Part shown: positions 17,052 through 27,974 of the stretch, in pieces
Layout of the letters: each line of letters begins with the position of its first letter
Numbering within the stretch: the first letter of the stretch is position 1
From: Eubacterium xylanophilum ATCC 35991
GTDB lineage: Bacteria; Bacillota; Clostridia; Lachnospirales; Lachnospiraceae
Assembly: GCF_000518685.1 (NCBI RefSeq)
Contig: NZ_JAEB01000015.1
Location: 1 to 64,000, forward strand
Direction of reading: 5' to 3'
DNA length: 64,000 bases
The notes under the pieces: model-generated
Told to the model about the DNA's origin: nothing
The model's database searches: none
The model's input: only the letters and a program-made list of their open reading frames with translations
Program-made: the position numbers and the translations under genes

Positions 17052-17593
17052 TAGAGCACCTCCATCTGTATCATATTCATAAGCTTTGAGCCGCTTTTTA
17101 ACAAGGCGGCATAATCTTCGACGATCCCGAAATCCAGCTCAAATGAAAGCTTGCGGTAGTTACCTATGATTTCTTTATAATAATCCATCGGAATCTTTGA
17201 CTTAAATCTCATAAGCTCGATCAGCATACGCTCTTTGTCATATATGCGGATGCTGGAATTGTTGTATTGAATCTCCGTAATGCCGGCATCAAATATTTCA
17301 TCCTTCAGGAAGGACTGTATGATGCGGGGATCTTTTATCCTTGTATCCGTTCGTCTGGTCGCAAGGTAATAATGATCCGGGATCACGTCGGTCAGGGAAT
17401 GGTAGTAAAAAGCGCTTTTCCCCGTGCATATCGTTTTAGGGTATTTCCGCATAATCACGTCTATTTCCGAAGCGTTCCGCTTGGTTGAGTAGATTCCCTT
17501 CTCCTTCATAAATAGGGCTCCTCTTCCGATTTCTTTTTTTAATTGATAATCACTTCCATATTTATCCAGGCATTCCTGATAGGTCAAAAGCAT
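17051..17593 (-). CDS. AbiEi-type antitoxin
   Basis: 180 residues. The N-terminal part (ECLDKYGSDYQLKKEIGRGA) looks like the short winged-helix DNA-binding region of AbiEi antitoxins, and the C-terminal part contains the usual IYDKERMLIELMRFKSKIP stretch. The start at 17593 is set by GGGAGG 9 bases upstream. In intact type IV systems this protein neutralises AbiEii and represses its own promoter. Here the toxin gene immediately downstream is deleted internally, so the antitoxin survives alone. Two inverted repeats around its promoter are probable operators. Confidence 0.82.
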   Translation of the reverse strand: MLLTYQECLDKYGSDYQLKKEIGRGALFMKEKGIYSTKRNASEIDVIMRKYPKTICTGKSAFYYHSLTDVIPDHYYLATRRTDTRIKDPRIIQSFLKDEIFDAGITEIQYNNSSIRIYDKERMLIELMRFKSKIPMDYYKEIIGNYRKLSFELDFGIVEDYAALLKSGSKLMNMIQMEVL

Positions 17594-17623
17594 GGAAATA
17601 CCTCCCTTCTTAAAGCAATCACT

Positions 17624-17740
17624 CACACAACTATCAATTTGTGTGTATGATTACTTTAATTATAACATCGTTTCAGAAAGAAATCAAGAGAAAATTAAAG
17701 CAAATATACACACAACTAAACAACTGTGTGTATGATTACT
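17624..17740 (-). promoter_or_regulatory. abiE promoter with two operator-like inverted repeats
   Basis: Promoter TTGATT (17687-17682), 17 bases, TATAAT (17664-17659) on the minus strand. It is flanked by two copies of a repeat with CACACAACT on one arm and AxTTGTGTGTATGATTACT on the other (17624-17654 and 17709-17740). One copy covers the transcription start, the other lies upstream of the -35. The pairing of two similar palindromes with one promoter suits negative autoregulation by AbiEi. Confidence 0.7.
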
Positions 17741-17767
17741 AAAATATGCAGCTTAATAGCCTTCTAA

Positions 17768-17795
17768 TTTTTTTACGGAGAAGGAGGGATTTGAA
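17768..17795 (+). repeat. partial copy of tRNA-Ser 3' end (att-like direct repeat)
   Basis: 28 bases (T-run, ACGGAGAAGGAGGGATTTGAA) are identical to the 3' end of the intact tRNA-Ser gene and its trailing T-run (17977-18004), about 209 bases away. A duplicated tRNA 3' end next to the gene is the normal scar of integrase-mediated insertion. Confidence 0.7.
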
Positions 17796-17946
17796 GTTGC
17801 CCTTCCTCTGTCTTCGAATCGCCCTCCCTTTCGGTCAGGCTCTTCGGACATCGTCACAAAAGCACCTCGCTTCTTCCGCCACTGGCGGCGCTTCGGTGCT
17901 TTTGCCCACGCCGCGTGCGCGGCGCTCGGGTTCTTCCCTTTCTCCG
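17796..17946 (-). other. G+C-rich spacer between tRNA-Ser duplicates
   Basis: About 150 bases, much richer in G+C than the surroundings, with nested hairpins (AAAAGCAC/GTGCTTTT around CCGCCACTGGCGG; GCCGCG/CGCGGC). No open frame. It is probably leftover from an integration or a repeat that accompanies the tRNA. Confidence 0.4.
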
Positions 17947-17947
17947 C

Positions 17948-17983
17948 AAAAAAAACAGACCGCTTTCGCGATCTGTTTTTTTT
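17948..17983. terminator. terminator of tRNA-Ser, bidirectional
   Basis: Stem ACAGAtCGC/GCGgTCTGT with loop GAAA, flanked by runs of eight A and eight T, immediately after the tRNA 3' end on the minus strand. Confidence 0.85.
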
Positions 17984-17984
17984 A

Positions 17985-18072
17985 CGGAGAAGGAGGGATT
18001 TGAACCCTCGCGCCGCGCGAACGACCTACACCCTTAGCAGGGGCGCCTCTTCAGCCACTTGAGTACTTCTCC
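17985..18072 (-). tRNA. tRNA-Ser(GCT)
   Basis: 88-nt class II tRNA. It has acceptor GGAGAAG/CTTCTCC, an anticodon loop reading CTGCTAA with anticodon GCT, a long variable arm (GGTCG...GCGC region), and T arm GAGGG-TTCAAAT-CCCTC. CCA is not encoded. Decodes AGC and AGU. Marks the edge of the accessory islet. Confidence 0.95.
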
Positions 18073-18114
18073 TAGTCTCTGAATTATTACACATATTCAA
18101 TTGACACAATAGAT

Positions 18115-18143
18115 ATTCTATCATATTAGTAATTTACTGTCAA
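18115..18143 (-). promoter_or_regulatory. tRNA-Ser promoter
   Basis: Minus strand TTGACA (18143-18138), 17 bases, TAGAAT (18120-18115), about 43 bases upstream of the tRNA 5' end. Confidence 0.75.
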
Positions 18144-18162
18144 GTAAATTTGATTATTTTTT

Positions 18163-18711
18163 CTACAATTTCCACTGTTCTCTTGCGGTCTCATATAAAT
18201 TGTTTCCCTCTGAATCAATTACCGTAATAACTGGAAGATTCTTAACTTCTAGCCTTCTGATAGCTTCTGTACCAAGATCATCATATGCAATCACTTCACT
18301 TTTTACTATACATTTTGACAGAAGGGCACCTGCACCCCCTACTGCTGCAAAGTAAACGCACTTATTCTTCTTCATTGAATTAATTACATCCTCACTTCTC
18401 TTTCCCTTCCCTATCATCCCGGAAAGCCCCTTATCCAAAAGAGTAGGAGTATATTTATCCATTCGACTCGCCGTTGTTGGTCCTGCTGATCCTATAACTT
18501 GTCCTTCTCTATTTGGTGTCGGTCCCAGATAATATACTATGGCATCCTCTATGTCAAAAGGAATTTCTTTTCCTTCCGCTAACCCCTCGATAATTCTCTT
18601 GTGGGCAGCATCTCTGGCAGAATATATTACTCCTGATATATATACATAATCTCCTGCCTTTAAATCCTCAACCTTTTCCTTTGTTAATGGTGTTTCTAAA
18701 TATTTATCCAT
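18163..18711 (-). CDS. fumB: class I fumarate hydratase, beta subunit
   Basis: 182 residues, C-terminal domain (Fumerase_C) of the two-subunit iron-sulfur fumarase. It interconverts fumarate and malate with the alpha subunit encoded 1.1 kb upstream. Visible motifs include TLTKEKVEDLKAGDYVYISG-type opening, GPTTASRMD and YFAAVGGAGALL. Tartrate dehydratase is the main alternative for this family. ATG at 18711 is favoured (GAGG 6 bases upstream). The alpha and beta genes are separated by a carrier gene and a 57-residue gene. Confidence 0.9.
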   Translation of the reverse strand: MDKYLETPLTKEKVEDLKAGDYVYISGVIYSARDAAHKRIIEGLAEGKEIPFDIEDAIVYYLGPTPNREGQVIGSAGPTTASRMDKYTPTLLDKGLSGMIGKGKRSEDVINSMKKNKCVYFAAVGGAGALLSKCIVKSEVIAYDDLGTEAIRRLEVKNLPVITVIDSEGNNLYETAREQWKL

Positions 18712-18726
18712 ATCGTTCCTCACTTT

Positions 18727-18900
18727 TTAATTTTGTTTTCTTACAATTTTATATTCATCATCACTTTGATAATATGGGCAAGATGAGTACGATGTATTCA
18801 TAAATCTATACATCTCATCTTCATCCAAATTGACTTGACACTCTCCATATCCGTCGTCATCCACATAATACAAAGCACAAAATTCACAATTAGTTACCAC
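18727..18900 (-). CDS. 57-residue Cys-containing protein (DUF6472-like)
   Basis: A short gene with a GTG start at 18900, preceded by GGAGGAG, and TAA at 18729-18727. The protein begins MVTNCEFCALYYVDDDGYGE, contains DEDEMYRFM and a second cysteine-proline site SSCPYYQ, and ends EYKIVRKQN. The two Cys-x2-Cys/Cys-Pro sites with acidic aromatic surroundings match a small Lachnospiraceae family I recall as DUF6472, perhaps a metal-binding protein. The gene sits inside the fumarase operon, 15 bases before fumB and 18 bases after the AEC carrier gene. Confidence 0.72.
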   Translation of the reverse strand: MVTNCEFCALYYVDDDGYGECQVNLDEDEMYRFMNTSYSSCPYYQSDDEYKIVRKQN

Positions 18901-18918
18901 TTTAATTTCTCCTCCTAA

Positions 18919-19857
18919 TTACAACATACCCATTATCCTCAACATATATATCCATAAAGTAAGTGTTACAGAAGAAAATAGGGTTGTAACAACAATAATA
19001 CTTGATGTTAACTCCGCATCATTTCCGGTATTCTTGGCCATTATATAACATGACACAGTTGCCGGCGATCCGAGCATAATTAGTATTGCCATCAGCTCCT
19101 GGTTTCTATATCCAATATATATTGCCAAAGGAAGAAAAATAGCCGCAAGAAGTACTAACTTCGTAAAAGAAGCAATTATAGTAGGTTTTATCTTAGCTAT
19201 TGCACCCTTCAGCTTAAAACCGGCTCCAATAGATATTAGTGCAAGAGGAGAAGCTGTTGAAGCAACTCCTGATATTGCCTTTTCTACAAAAACAGGAAAG
19301 CTCAAATCCAAAAATGCAAATGGTAATGAAAACAGTATTGCCAACAAAATTGGATTTTTGAAAACCGCAATCACCGTGGACTTAAAATCTATCTTCTTTT
19401 TCTTCTCTCCTTTGATTTCAAGGATTATAACAGCAAATATATTATAAAGTGGCACAGCTCCTATTATCATAAGGGGCGCAAGACCTGCGTCATTGTATGT
19501 ATTTTCTATAAAAGCAAGACCAAGTATCGCTGCACTGCTCCTATATGATCCTTGGATAAATGCTCCTTTTGAAGATTCATCCTTCATAAATACATCTGTC
19601 AAAATCCATATGACCATAATACATACAAAAGTAACAATAAAGCAGAATATTACATAATCTATTCGAAAAATATCCCGAATATTATTTCCCGCCAAATCCT
19701 TGTATACTAGTGCAGGAAGAGCAATTTTAAATACATATTTATCGGCTGTTTTTGTAAATTTCTCGTCTATTATTCCAATTTTCTTCAAAACTCCTCCCAA
19801 TATTATAATCAAAAATATTGGAAGAGTAGCATTAATGCTATATATGAAATTTTCCAT
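18919..19857 (-). CDS. AEC family transporter
   Basis: 312 residues with about ten hydrophobic helices in two halves, the auxin-efflux-carrier fold that in bacteria often exports or imports malate and related acids. Visible markers are NATLPIFLIIILGGVLKKIG at the N-terminus and LGSPATVSCYIMAKN in the second half. It begins 3 bases after the fumA stop, inside the fumarase operon, so a dicarboxylate substrate (malate, fumarate or succinate) is a reasonable inference. Confidence 0.88.
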   Translation of the reverse strand: MENFIYSINATLPIFLIIILGGVLKKIGIIDEKFTKTADKYVFKIALPALVYKDLAGNNIRDIFRIDYVIFCFIVTFVCIMVIWILTDVFMKDESSKGAFIQGSYRSSAAILGLAFIENTYNDAGLAPLMIIGAVPLYNIFAVIILEIKGEKKKKIDFKSTVIAVFKNPILLAILFSLPFAFLDLSFPVFVEKAISGVASTASPLALISIGAGFKLKGAIAKIKPTIIASFTKLVLLAAIFLPLAIYIGYRNQELMAILIMLGSPATVSCYIMAKNTGNDAELTSSIIVVTTLFSSVTLTLWIYMLRIMGML

Positions 19858-19860
19858 ATT

Positions 19861-20703
19861 CTATATTACTCTCTTGATATGTCTGTTTACGTGACAGCAA
19901 ATATTTATTGCAACAGGCATCCCCGCAATATGTGTCGGATAAGTCTCAACATTTACTCCAAGAGCTGTAATCCTACCTCCAAGTCCACCTGGTCCGATTC
20001 CTAGCTTATTGATTTTCTCAAGCATCTCTTCCTCAAGTTCTCTCACGTAAGGAATATCAGACTTAGAATTCAGATCTCTAGTGAGAGCTTTTTTTGATAG
20101 AATAGCACTCTTTTCAAATGTTCCGCCAATTCCTACTCCAACAACAATAGGTGGACAAGCATTGGGACCTGCCATCTCTACTGTTTCAAGAATTGCATTC
20201 TTTATTCCCTCGATTCCATCAGCGGGTTTGAGCATATACTGTCTACTCATATTTTCACTTCCAAATCCCTTTGGAGCAACTAGTATCTCTACCTTATCTC
20301 CGGGTACAATTTCATAGTGAATAACACCTGGAGTATTGTCACCTGTGTTTACTCTTTCAACAGGATCCTTAACAACAGATTTTCTCAGATATCCTTCAGT
20401 ATATCCCTGTCTGATACCCTCATTTATAGCATCCTCTATGTAATCGCCCTCAAAGTGAACATCCTGCCCAACTTTAAGAAAAACAACTGCCATCCCTGTA
20501 TCCTGACATATCGGAATATTTGTCTCGGATGCAATCTCCATGTTCTTTTCAAGCTGACCTAATATCTGCTTTCCAAGTGAAGACTCTTCTCTTTTCTGTG
20601 CATCAAGGATTGCATTTTTTACATCACTTGATAATGAAAGATTCACATCAATGCACATCTCCTTGATATTCTTGGTAATTTCACTTGTATTTACAACTCT
20701 CAT
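19861..20703 (-). CDS. fumA: class I fumarate hydratase, alpha subunit
   Basis: 280 residues (Fumerase domain). It contains the cluster-binding cysteines in CQDTGMAVVF, ACPPIVVGVGIGG and NICCHVNRH, and SENMSRQYML. It forms the catalytic [4Fe-4S] half of the enzyme with FumB. The start is ATG at 20703, with GAGGAG 6-7 bases upstream; the frame extends further but without a ribosome site. Its leader can fold so that the ribosome site is masked (see 20713-20798). Confidence 0.9.
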   Translation of the reverse strand: MRVVNTSEITKNIKEMCIDVNLSLSSDVKNAILDAQKREESSLGKQILGQLEKNMEIASETNIPICQDTGMAVVFLKVGQDVHFEGDYIEDAINEGIRQGYTEGYLRKSVVKDPVERVNTGDNTPGVIHYEIVPGDKVEILVAPKGFGSENMSRQYMLKPADGIEGIKNAILETVEMAGPNACPPIVVGVGIGGTFEKSAILSKKALTRDLNSKSDIPYVRELEEEMLEKINKLGIGPGGLGGRITALGVNVETYPTHIAGMPVAINICCHVNRHIKRVI

Positions 20704-20712
20704 ATAACAATC

Positions 20713-20798
20713 TCCTCGTAAAATAATTGTATTACATACAAGACAATACCCCCAAAATATGATAATTACGAGGAATTCATACATTTAGGGGTTGTCTT
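20713..20798 (-). promoter_or_regulatory. fumA leader with possible ribosome-site masking
   Basis: Between gyrA and fumA a hairpin AAGACAA/TTGTCTT plus CCCC/GGGG (20740-20752 with 20788-20798) encloses a 35-base loop. That loop holds TTACGAGGA on the plus strand (20766-20774), perfectly complementary over 9 bases to the fumA Shine-Dalgarno region (20713-20721). The transcript could therefore switch between hidden and open ribosome sites. Confidence 0.4.
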
Positions 20799-20816
20799 TG
20801 TTATATTATCTTTATA

Positions 20817-23330
20817 TTATTCTTCCGGCTTTTCCTCTTCCTCAGATTCTTCCTCTTCGGAATCAGTCTTATCTTCCTTTCGCACCTTAGCAATACTAGC
20901 AATGACAACATTGTCATCAGTAATATTCATAAGCTTAACTCCTGAAGTAATTCGGCCAAGGACGGAGATATCAGCAATCTTTATACGAATAATGATTCCC
21001 TCATTAGTTATGAGAAGCATCTCCTGATCTTCACTTACAATCTTAGCACCTACTACTTCACCAGTTTTTTCTGTAATCTTATAACACTTAACACCCTTAC
21101 CTCCGCGGTGCTGGACTGTAAATTCTTCAAGAGCTGTTCTCTTTCCGAGACCTTTTTCAGATACGAGAAGAAGCTCATTTCCTTGGGTATCAAGCTGCAT
21201 TCCGATTACTTCATCTTCAAAACCGAGATTCATTCCTCGAACTCCCATAGAAGTTCTTCCGGTAATTCTTACATCAGTTTCCTTGAACTTTATGCACTGT
21301 CCATGCTTCGTAACCAATACAATCTCATTATTGTTATTCGTTACCTTAACTGTTATCAATTCATCATCATCTCTCAAGTGAATTGCAATAAGTCCGGTTT
21401 TTCTGATATTCATATATTCGGTTATAGAAGTCTTCTTAACCAAGCCATGTTTTGTCGCCATGAAGAGATATGTATCTTCTTTATACTCTCGCATAGCAAT
21501 AGTGGCGGTAATCTTCTCATCAGGCATAAGTTGCAACAGATTTACAATCGCAGTTCCTCTGCTCGTCCTACCGGACTCAGCAATCTCATATGCCTTTATC
21601 CTATAAACTCTTCCCTTATTCGTAAAGAACATAAGATAATGATGAGTCGTACACATGAATAATTCTTCTATATAGTCATCATCGATTGTAGACATTCCCT
21701 TTATTCCCTTGCCACCTCTGTGCTGACTTTTGAAATTATCTACAGTCATTCTCTTGATATATCCGAGCTTTGTCATAGCTATAACTGTATTTTCAACAGG
21801 AATAAGATCCTCCATTGAAATATCAAATTCATCATAGCCTATGCTTGTTCTACGATCATCGCCATATTTATCGGCAATTACTCGTATCTCGTCTTTTATT
21901 ACTCCGAGAAGGAGCTTTCTGTCTGCAAGTATAGCCTTATACTCTTCTATTTTCTTTTGAAGCTCTGCATACTCATTCTCAATCTTTTCTCTCTCCAAAC
22001 CTGTGAGAGCTCTAAGACGCATATCAACTATAGCCTGGGCCTGAACATCATCGAGATCAAATCTCTCAATGAGTTTTTCCTTTGCTTCTGCTGTACTCTT
22101 AGAAGATCTAATGAGTTCAATCACTTCGTCAATATTATCTAATGCTATTAACAAGCCCTTTAAGATATGAGCTCTTTCCTCTGCCTTGTTGAGATCATAC
22201 TTAGTTCTTCTTGTGACAACTTCCTCTTGATGAGCAAGATAATTGCTGAGCATTTGCATGATATTCATGACTACCGGCTCATTGTTTACAAGAGCCAACA
22301 TAATTACTCCAAATGTATCTTGCATCTGAGTATGCTTATATAACTGATTTAGAATAACATTTGGATTGGCATCCTTTCTTAACTCGATGACTATTCTCAT
22401 TCCCTCGCGGTTTGACTCATCTCGAAGTTCTGTTATTCCATCAACTTTCTTTTCCTTGTGCAAATCAGCTATTTTTTCAATAAGTCTAGCCTTATTGACC
22501 ATATATGGAAGCTCTGTTACTACGATTCTATTCTTGCCATTGGCCATGGCCTCAATATCTGTGACCGCTCTAACTCTAATTTTTCCGCGTCCTGTTCTAT
22601 AAGCTTCCTCTATTCCCGCTCTTCCAAGGATCATAGCTCCTGTTGGAAAATCAGGTCCTTTGATTATTTCCATAATCTCTTCGATTGAAGTTTCTCTATC
22701 TTCCTCAACAATATTGTCAATTATTTTGACAACACCGTTAATAACTTCTCGTAAGTTGTGTGGCGGAATATTTGTCGCCATACCAACTGCAATTCCAGAT
22801 GTTCCATTTACAAGAAGGTTTGGATAACGTGAAGGAAGCACTTTTGGCTCTTTTTCCGTTTCATCAAAGTTAGGAATAAAATCAACTGTATCTTTGTTAA
22901 TATCTGAAAGCATTTCCATAGAAATCTTACTAAGTCTTGCCTCAGTATAACGCATGGCAGCTGCTCCATCTCCATCGACGGAACCAAAGTTTCCATGTCC
23001 ATCTACCAATGGGCATCTAGTTGACCATTCTTGCGCCATATTTACAAGTGCACCATAAATAGAGCTATCACCATGTGGATGATACTTACCCATCGTATCA
23101 CCGACGATACGCGCACATTTTCTATGAGGCTTGTCAGGTGTATTATTCAACTCACTCATGGCATATAATATACGTCTCTGAACAGGCTTCAATCCATCTC
23201 TTACATCAGGAAGTGCACGCGATGCAATAACCGACATAGCATAGTCTATATAGGAATCTTCCATAGTTTTCTTAAGATCTACGGGTTTAATATCGTCTAT
23301 GGAATTTTTATCAAAAATGTTCTCATCCAT
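20817..23330 (-). CDS. gyrA: DNA gyrase subunit A
   Basis: 837 residues. The breakage-reunion domain includes the active-site Tyr in [13 protein letters not shown] (near residue 128) and the quinolone region [13 protein letters not shown]. The C-terminal beta-pinwheel has repeated blades with [11 protein letters not shown] (GyrA box) and [10 protein letters not shown], and the protein ends in a strongly acidic tail ([14 protein letters not shown]). With GyrB it introduces negative supercoils. Last gene of the dnaA-gyrA cluster. Confidence 0.98.
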   Translation of the reverse strand: MDENIFDKNSIDDIKPVDLKKTMEDSYIDYAMSVIASRALPDVRDGLKPVQRRILYAMSELNNTPDKPHRKCARIVGDTMGKYHPHGDSSIYGALVNMAQEWSTRCPLVDGHGNFGSVDGDGAAAMRYTEARLSKISMEMLSDINKDTVDFIPNFDETEKEPKVLPSRYPNLLVNGTSGIAVGMATNIPPHNLREVINGVVKIIDNIVEEDRETSIEEIMEIIKGPDFPTGAMILGRAGIEEAYRTGRGKIRVRAVTDIEAMANGKNRIVVTELPYMVNKARLIEKIADLHKEKKVDGITELRDESNREGMRIVIELRKDANPNVILNQLYKHTQMQDTFGVIMLALVNNEPVVMNIMQMLSNYLAHQEEVVTRRTKYDLNKAEERAHILKGLLIALDNIDEVIELIRSSKSTAEAKEKLIERFDLDDVQAQAIVDMRLRALTGLEREKIENEYAELQKKIEEYKAILADRKLLLGVIKDEIRVIADKYGDDRRTSIGYDEFDISMEDLIPVENTVIAMTKLGYIKRMTVDNFKSQHRGGKGIKGMSTIDDDYIEELFMCTTHHYLMFFTNKGRVYRIKAYEIAESGRTSRGTAIVNLLQLMPDEKITATIAMREYKEDTYLFMATKHGLVKKTSITEYMNIRKTGLIAIHLRDDDELITVKVTNNNNEIVLVTKHGQCIKFKETDVRITGRTSMGVRGMNLGFEDEVIGMQLDTQGNELLLVSEKGLGKRTALEEFTVQHRGGKGVKCYKITEKTGEVVGAKIVSEDQEMLLITNEGIIIRIKIADISVLGRITSGVKLMNITDDNVVIASIAKVRKEDKTDSEEEESEEEEKPEE

Positions 23331-23349
23331 CGATTATATTTCCTTTCTG

Positions 23350-25296
<1,947 letters not shown>

Positions 25297-25317
25297 CTAT
25301 AATTTGTTTTATAATCT

Positions 25318-26397
25318 CTAATCTATTATATTACCATCTTTTATATTAAACTTCTTCTTGATATTCAACTCCTGTTCTATAAACTCAACAAGTCCGGTAC
25401 AGGTTATTATCGTCTGCACACCTTTTATACTCTCAAGAAGATAATTCTGTCTGTTTCTATCAAGCTCCGATAACACATCGTCCAACAAAAGAATTGGCTT
25501 CTCTCCTGTCTTCTCCTCAAGTATACTAATTTCAGTAAGTTTGAGGGACAATGCTCCGGTTCGTTGTTGTCCTCTTGAACCATAAACTCTCAGATCATTT
25601 TTATTTGAAATAAATGATATATCATCTCTGTGAGGTCCAACATTGCTTGTTTTGGTAAACAAATCTTTTTTTTCGCTCATCAGAAGATTCATCTCAAATG
25701 ATTCTGTAGTCACATTTGGTTCATACTTGACATCGATAGTTTCTCTGCCACCAGTCAACTTCTCATATATTTCTTTGATATGACCATTTACCTTTTCTAT
25801 GAACTCTTGCCTGGCCTTTATAATATAGCTTCCATACTCCAAAAACTGAGCATTCCATACATCCAAAGTGTCGAGAAGCTCCGGTATATCACCGATTTGT
25901 TTGAGCAGATTATTTCTCTTCTTAAGCACATTCTTGTAATTTGTCAAATTATAAAGATATAATTTATCCAGCTGACAAATCTCCATATCTATGAACCTTC
26001 GCCTTGCCTCCGGACCATCTTGAATAATCGATAAATCCTCAGGTGAGAAGAAAACAACATTGGATATTCCCAAAATATCTCCAATTTTTCGGGCGGGAAT
26101 TCCGTCAAGGGCTACTCCCTTAGTCTTATTCTTCTTGAGATGTATATCAATTCTATGTCTGATATCATTTTTCTTGATTATCATTCTCAAATGTGCTTCA
26201 TCCTTGCCAAAGTTAATCATCTGCCTATCCTTACTACCCTTATGTGACCTAGTAGTAGAACACAGATAAATAGCCTCGAGAATGTTGGTCTTTCCCTGAC
26301 CATTATCCCCATATATCACATTTGTCTCACTGTCAAATTCAAAAAGCTCTCTCTCATAATTTCTAAAAGAATCCAACTCAATTGATTCTATGATCAT
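25318..26397 (-). CDS. recF: DNA replication and repair protein RecF
   Basis: 359 residues. Walker A GDNGQGKTN near residue 30, the SMC-like signature GSRGQQRTGALSLKL and Walker B PILLLDDVLSELD. Acts in RecFOR loading of RecA at gaps. The start overlaps the stop of the S4-domain gene (ATGA), as is usual in Firmicutes. Confidence 0.97.
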   Translation of the reverse strand: MIIESIELDSFRNYERELFEFDSETNVIYGDNGQGKTNILEAIYLCSTTRSHKGSKDRQMINFGKDEAHLRMIIKKNDIRHRIDIHLKKNKTKGVALDGIPARKIGDILGISNVVFFSPEDLSIIQDGPEARRRFIDMEICQLDKLYLYNLTNYKNVLKKRNNLLKQIGDIPELLDTLDVWNAQFLEYGSYIIKARQEFIEKVNGHIKEIYEKLTGGRETIDVKYEPNVTTESFEMNLLMSEKKDLFTKTSNVGPHRDDISFISNKNDLRVYGSRGQQRTGALSLKLTEISILEEKTGEKPILLLDDVLSELDRNRQNYLLESIKGVQTIITCTGLVEFIEQELNIKKKFNIKDGNIID

Positions 26398-26609
26398 ATT
26401 CTTTTATTAACCTTTACTTGATTTCCTTCTAACTCGAAAACGTCGCCCTCTCTGAGCTTCTTCCCTCGCCTATACTCAACTTCGCCATTGACCATTACAA
26501 GACCGTCTTCGATAATAAACTTGGCATCTACCCCTGAGCCTACCAACCCGGCTAGTTTAAGAGCCTGGCCAAGCTTAATATACTCATCTTTGATATATAT
26601 ATTGTCCAT
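26394..26609 (-). CDS. yaaA: S4-domain RNA-binding protein (YaaA type)
   Basis: 71 residues, a single S4 domain (IKLGQALKLAGLVGSG-like start, VMVNGEVEYRRGKKLREGD). Conserved between dnaN and recF in Firmicutes. The role is uncertain, probably ribosome- or RNA-linked. Confidence 0.93.
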   Translation of the reverse strand: MDNIYIKDEYIKLGQALKLAGLVGSGVDAKFIIEDGLVMVNGEVEYRRGKKLREGDVFELEGNQVKVNKRI

Positions 26610-26622
26610 TCTATTCTCCTAA

Positions 26623-27720
26623 CTAATCAATTTTTACTGGAAGAATCATGTATATATAACTATTTTCATCCTTGATGAAACAAGGTGATTTGGCATTGCA
26701 GAAGTAAAGATCTACATACTCATCATCTATTACTTTCAATGCATCTATGAAAAACTTAGGATCAAATCCGATTCTCAGATCCTTACCCTCTTTTTCAATT
26801 ACAATATTCTCATCCATAGAACCTATCTTAGTATTCATCTCCATCTTGATCTCATTGCCAACGATGTTCATGATTACTGGCTTATTCTCACTCTCTCTGA
26901 GAAGAAGTGTGGCTCTGTCAATACTCTCCAAAAGCTCTCTTTTGGAAACTTTTACCTTAATCTCATAGTCATTATTGATCATCTGATTGACATTATAGAA
27001 GTTACCCTCGATAAGTCTGGATATGATGATGATATTAGGAATCTCAAACAAAACATGATTATTGGTAAAGTAGATCTCTACCTCATCATCTATTCCACCA
27101 TTCAATATCTTAACAACCTCGTTGAGAGTTTTTCCCGGAATAACAGACTTGATATCATCAAAACTCTCTTTGAGACTATTATTTCTGATGGAAGCTCTGT
27201 GAAGATCAAGAGAAGTAATCTTGATATTGTCTCCGCTGATTTCAAAAAGCTCACCTGTATATATCTTATTGCTCTCATTGTTTGAAATCGAGAAAATAGT
27301 CTGCTTAATCATTTCTCTGAGAGTAAACTGAGATATTGTTATCTTATTGGATTTATCGATTGTAGGCAGCAATGGAAACTCCTCATGATCCATTCCCATG
27401 ATGTTGAACTTGGATTTTCCACAGAAAATAAGAATATTGTTGTTCTCATCTGCCTCGAATGACAAACTTTCATTAGGGAGTTTTCTTATAATGTCAAATA
27501 ACATCTTGGCATTAACCAATATAATTCCCTTCTCCTCAATACTAGCTTCAAATCTAGCTTCTATACCGAGAGACATATCATTGGTTGTAAGTTTGATACT
27601 ATCATCCAATGTCTCTATCACAACACATTCAAGTACTGGCATAGTAGTTTTGCTTGGTACTGCTTTAAGAACTATATCCAGAGAATTGTTAATGTCATTT
27701 TTGTTACATGTAAACTTCAT
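26623..27720 (-). CDS. dnaN: DNA polymerase III beta subunit (sliding clamp)
   Basis: 365 residues in three clamp domains, ending with the family-typical YIYMILPVKID. It forms the ring that tethers the polymerase to DNA. The ribosome site AAAGGAG is just upstream, next to one copy of the TTGTTAAAAAC word. It follows dnaA after a 254-bp A+T-rich gap. Confidence 0.97.
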   Translation of the reverse strand: MKFTCNKNDINNSLDIVLKAVPSKTTMPVLECVVIETLDDSIKLTTNDMSLGIEARFEASIEEKGIILVNAKMLFDIIRKLPNESLSFEADENNNILIFCGKSKFNIMGMDHEEFPLLPTIDKSNKITISQFTLREMIKQTIFSISNNESNKIYTGELFEISGDNIKITSLDLHRASIRNNSLKESFDDIKSVIPGKTLNEVVKILNGGIDDEVEIYFTNNHVLFEIPNIIIISRLIEGNFYNVNQMINNDYEIKVKVSKRELLESIDRATLLLRESENKPVIMNIVGNEIKMEMNTKIGSMDENIVIEKEGKDLRIGFDPKFFIDALKVIDDEYVDLYFCNAKSPCFIKDENSYIYMILPVKID

Positions 27721-27721
27721 C

Positions 27722-27974
27722 TTGTTAAAAACTCCTTTCAGTGTAAATCATATATATAAATATATATAAAAGTAGTAGTATATAGTAATAGTAGCTGTTA
27801 ATTTGTTAAAAACCCCAACTAAACCAGCAATAGTCGAAAAAACTGGAGTCAAAAACTATATCAATTATATATCAATAGATTATCAATAATTGTTAAAAAC
27901 TTATCAAATCCAAATTTAACTTTTTATAGTTAACATATAACTGACATCAATTAACAGATGTTATTGACAAAATG
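27722..27974. promoter_or_regulatory. dnaA-dnaN intergenic region with repeated TTGTTAAAAAC and a TTATTGACA box
   Basis: Very A+T-rich. The 11-mer TTGTTAAAAAC occurs three times in the same orientation (27722-27732, 27803-27813, 27890-27900). Its core TGTTAA also appears at 27796 and 27973, and in reverse at 27930 and 27951. A possible dnaN promoter on the minus strand, TTGATA (27907-27902), 17 bases, GATAAT (27884-27879), has one repeat in its spacer. One TTATTGACA 9-mer is at 27961-27969. No TTATCCACA is present. Confidence 0.55.
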
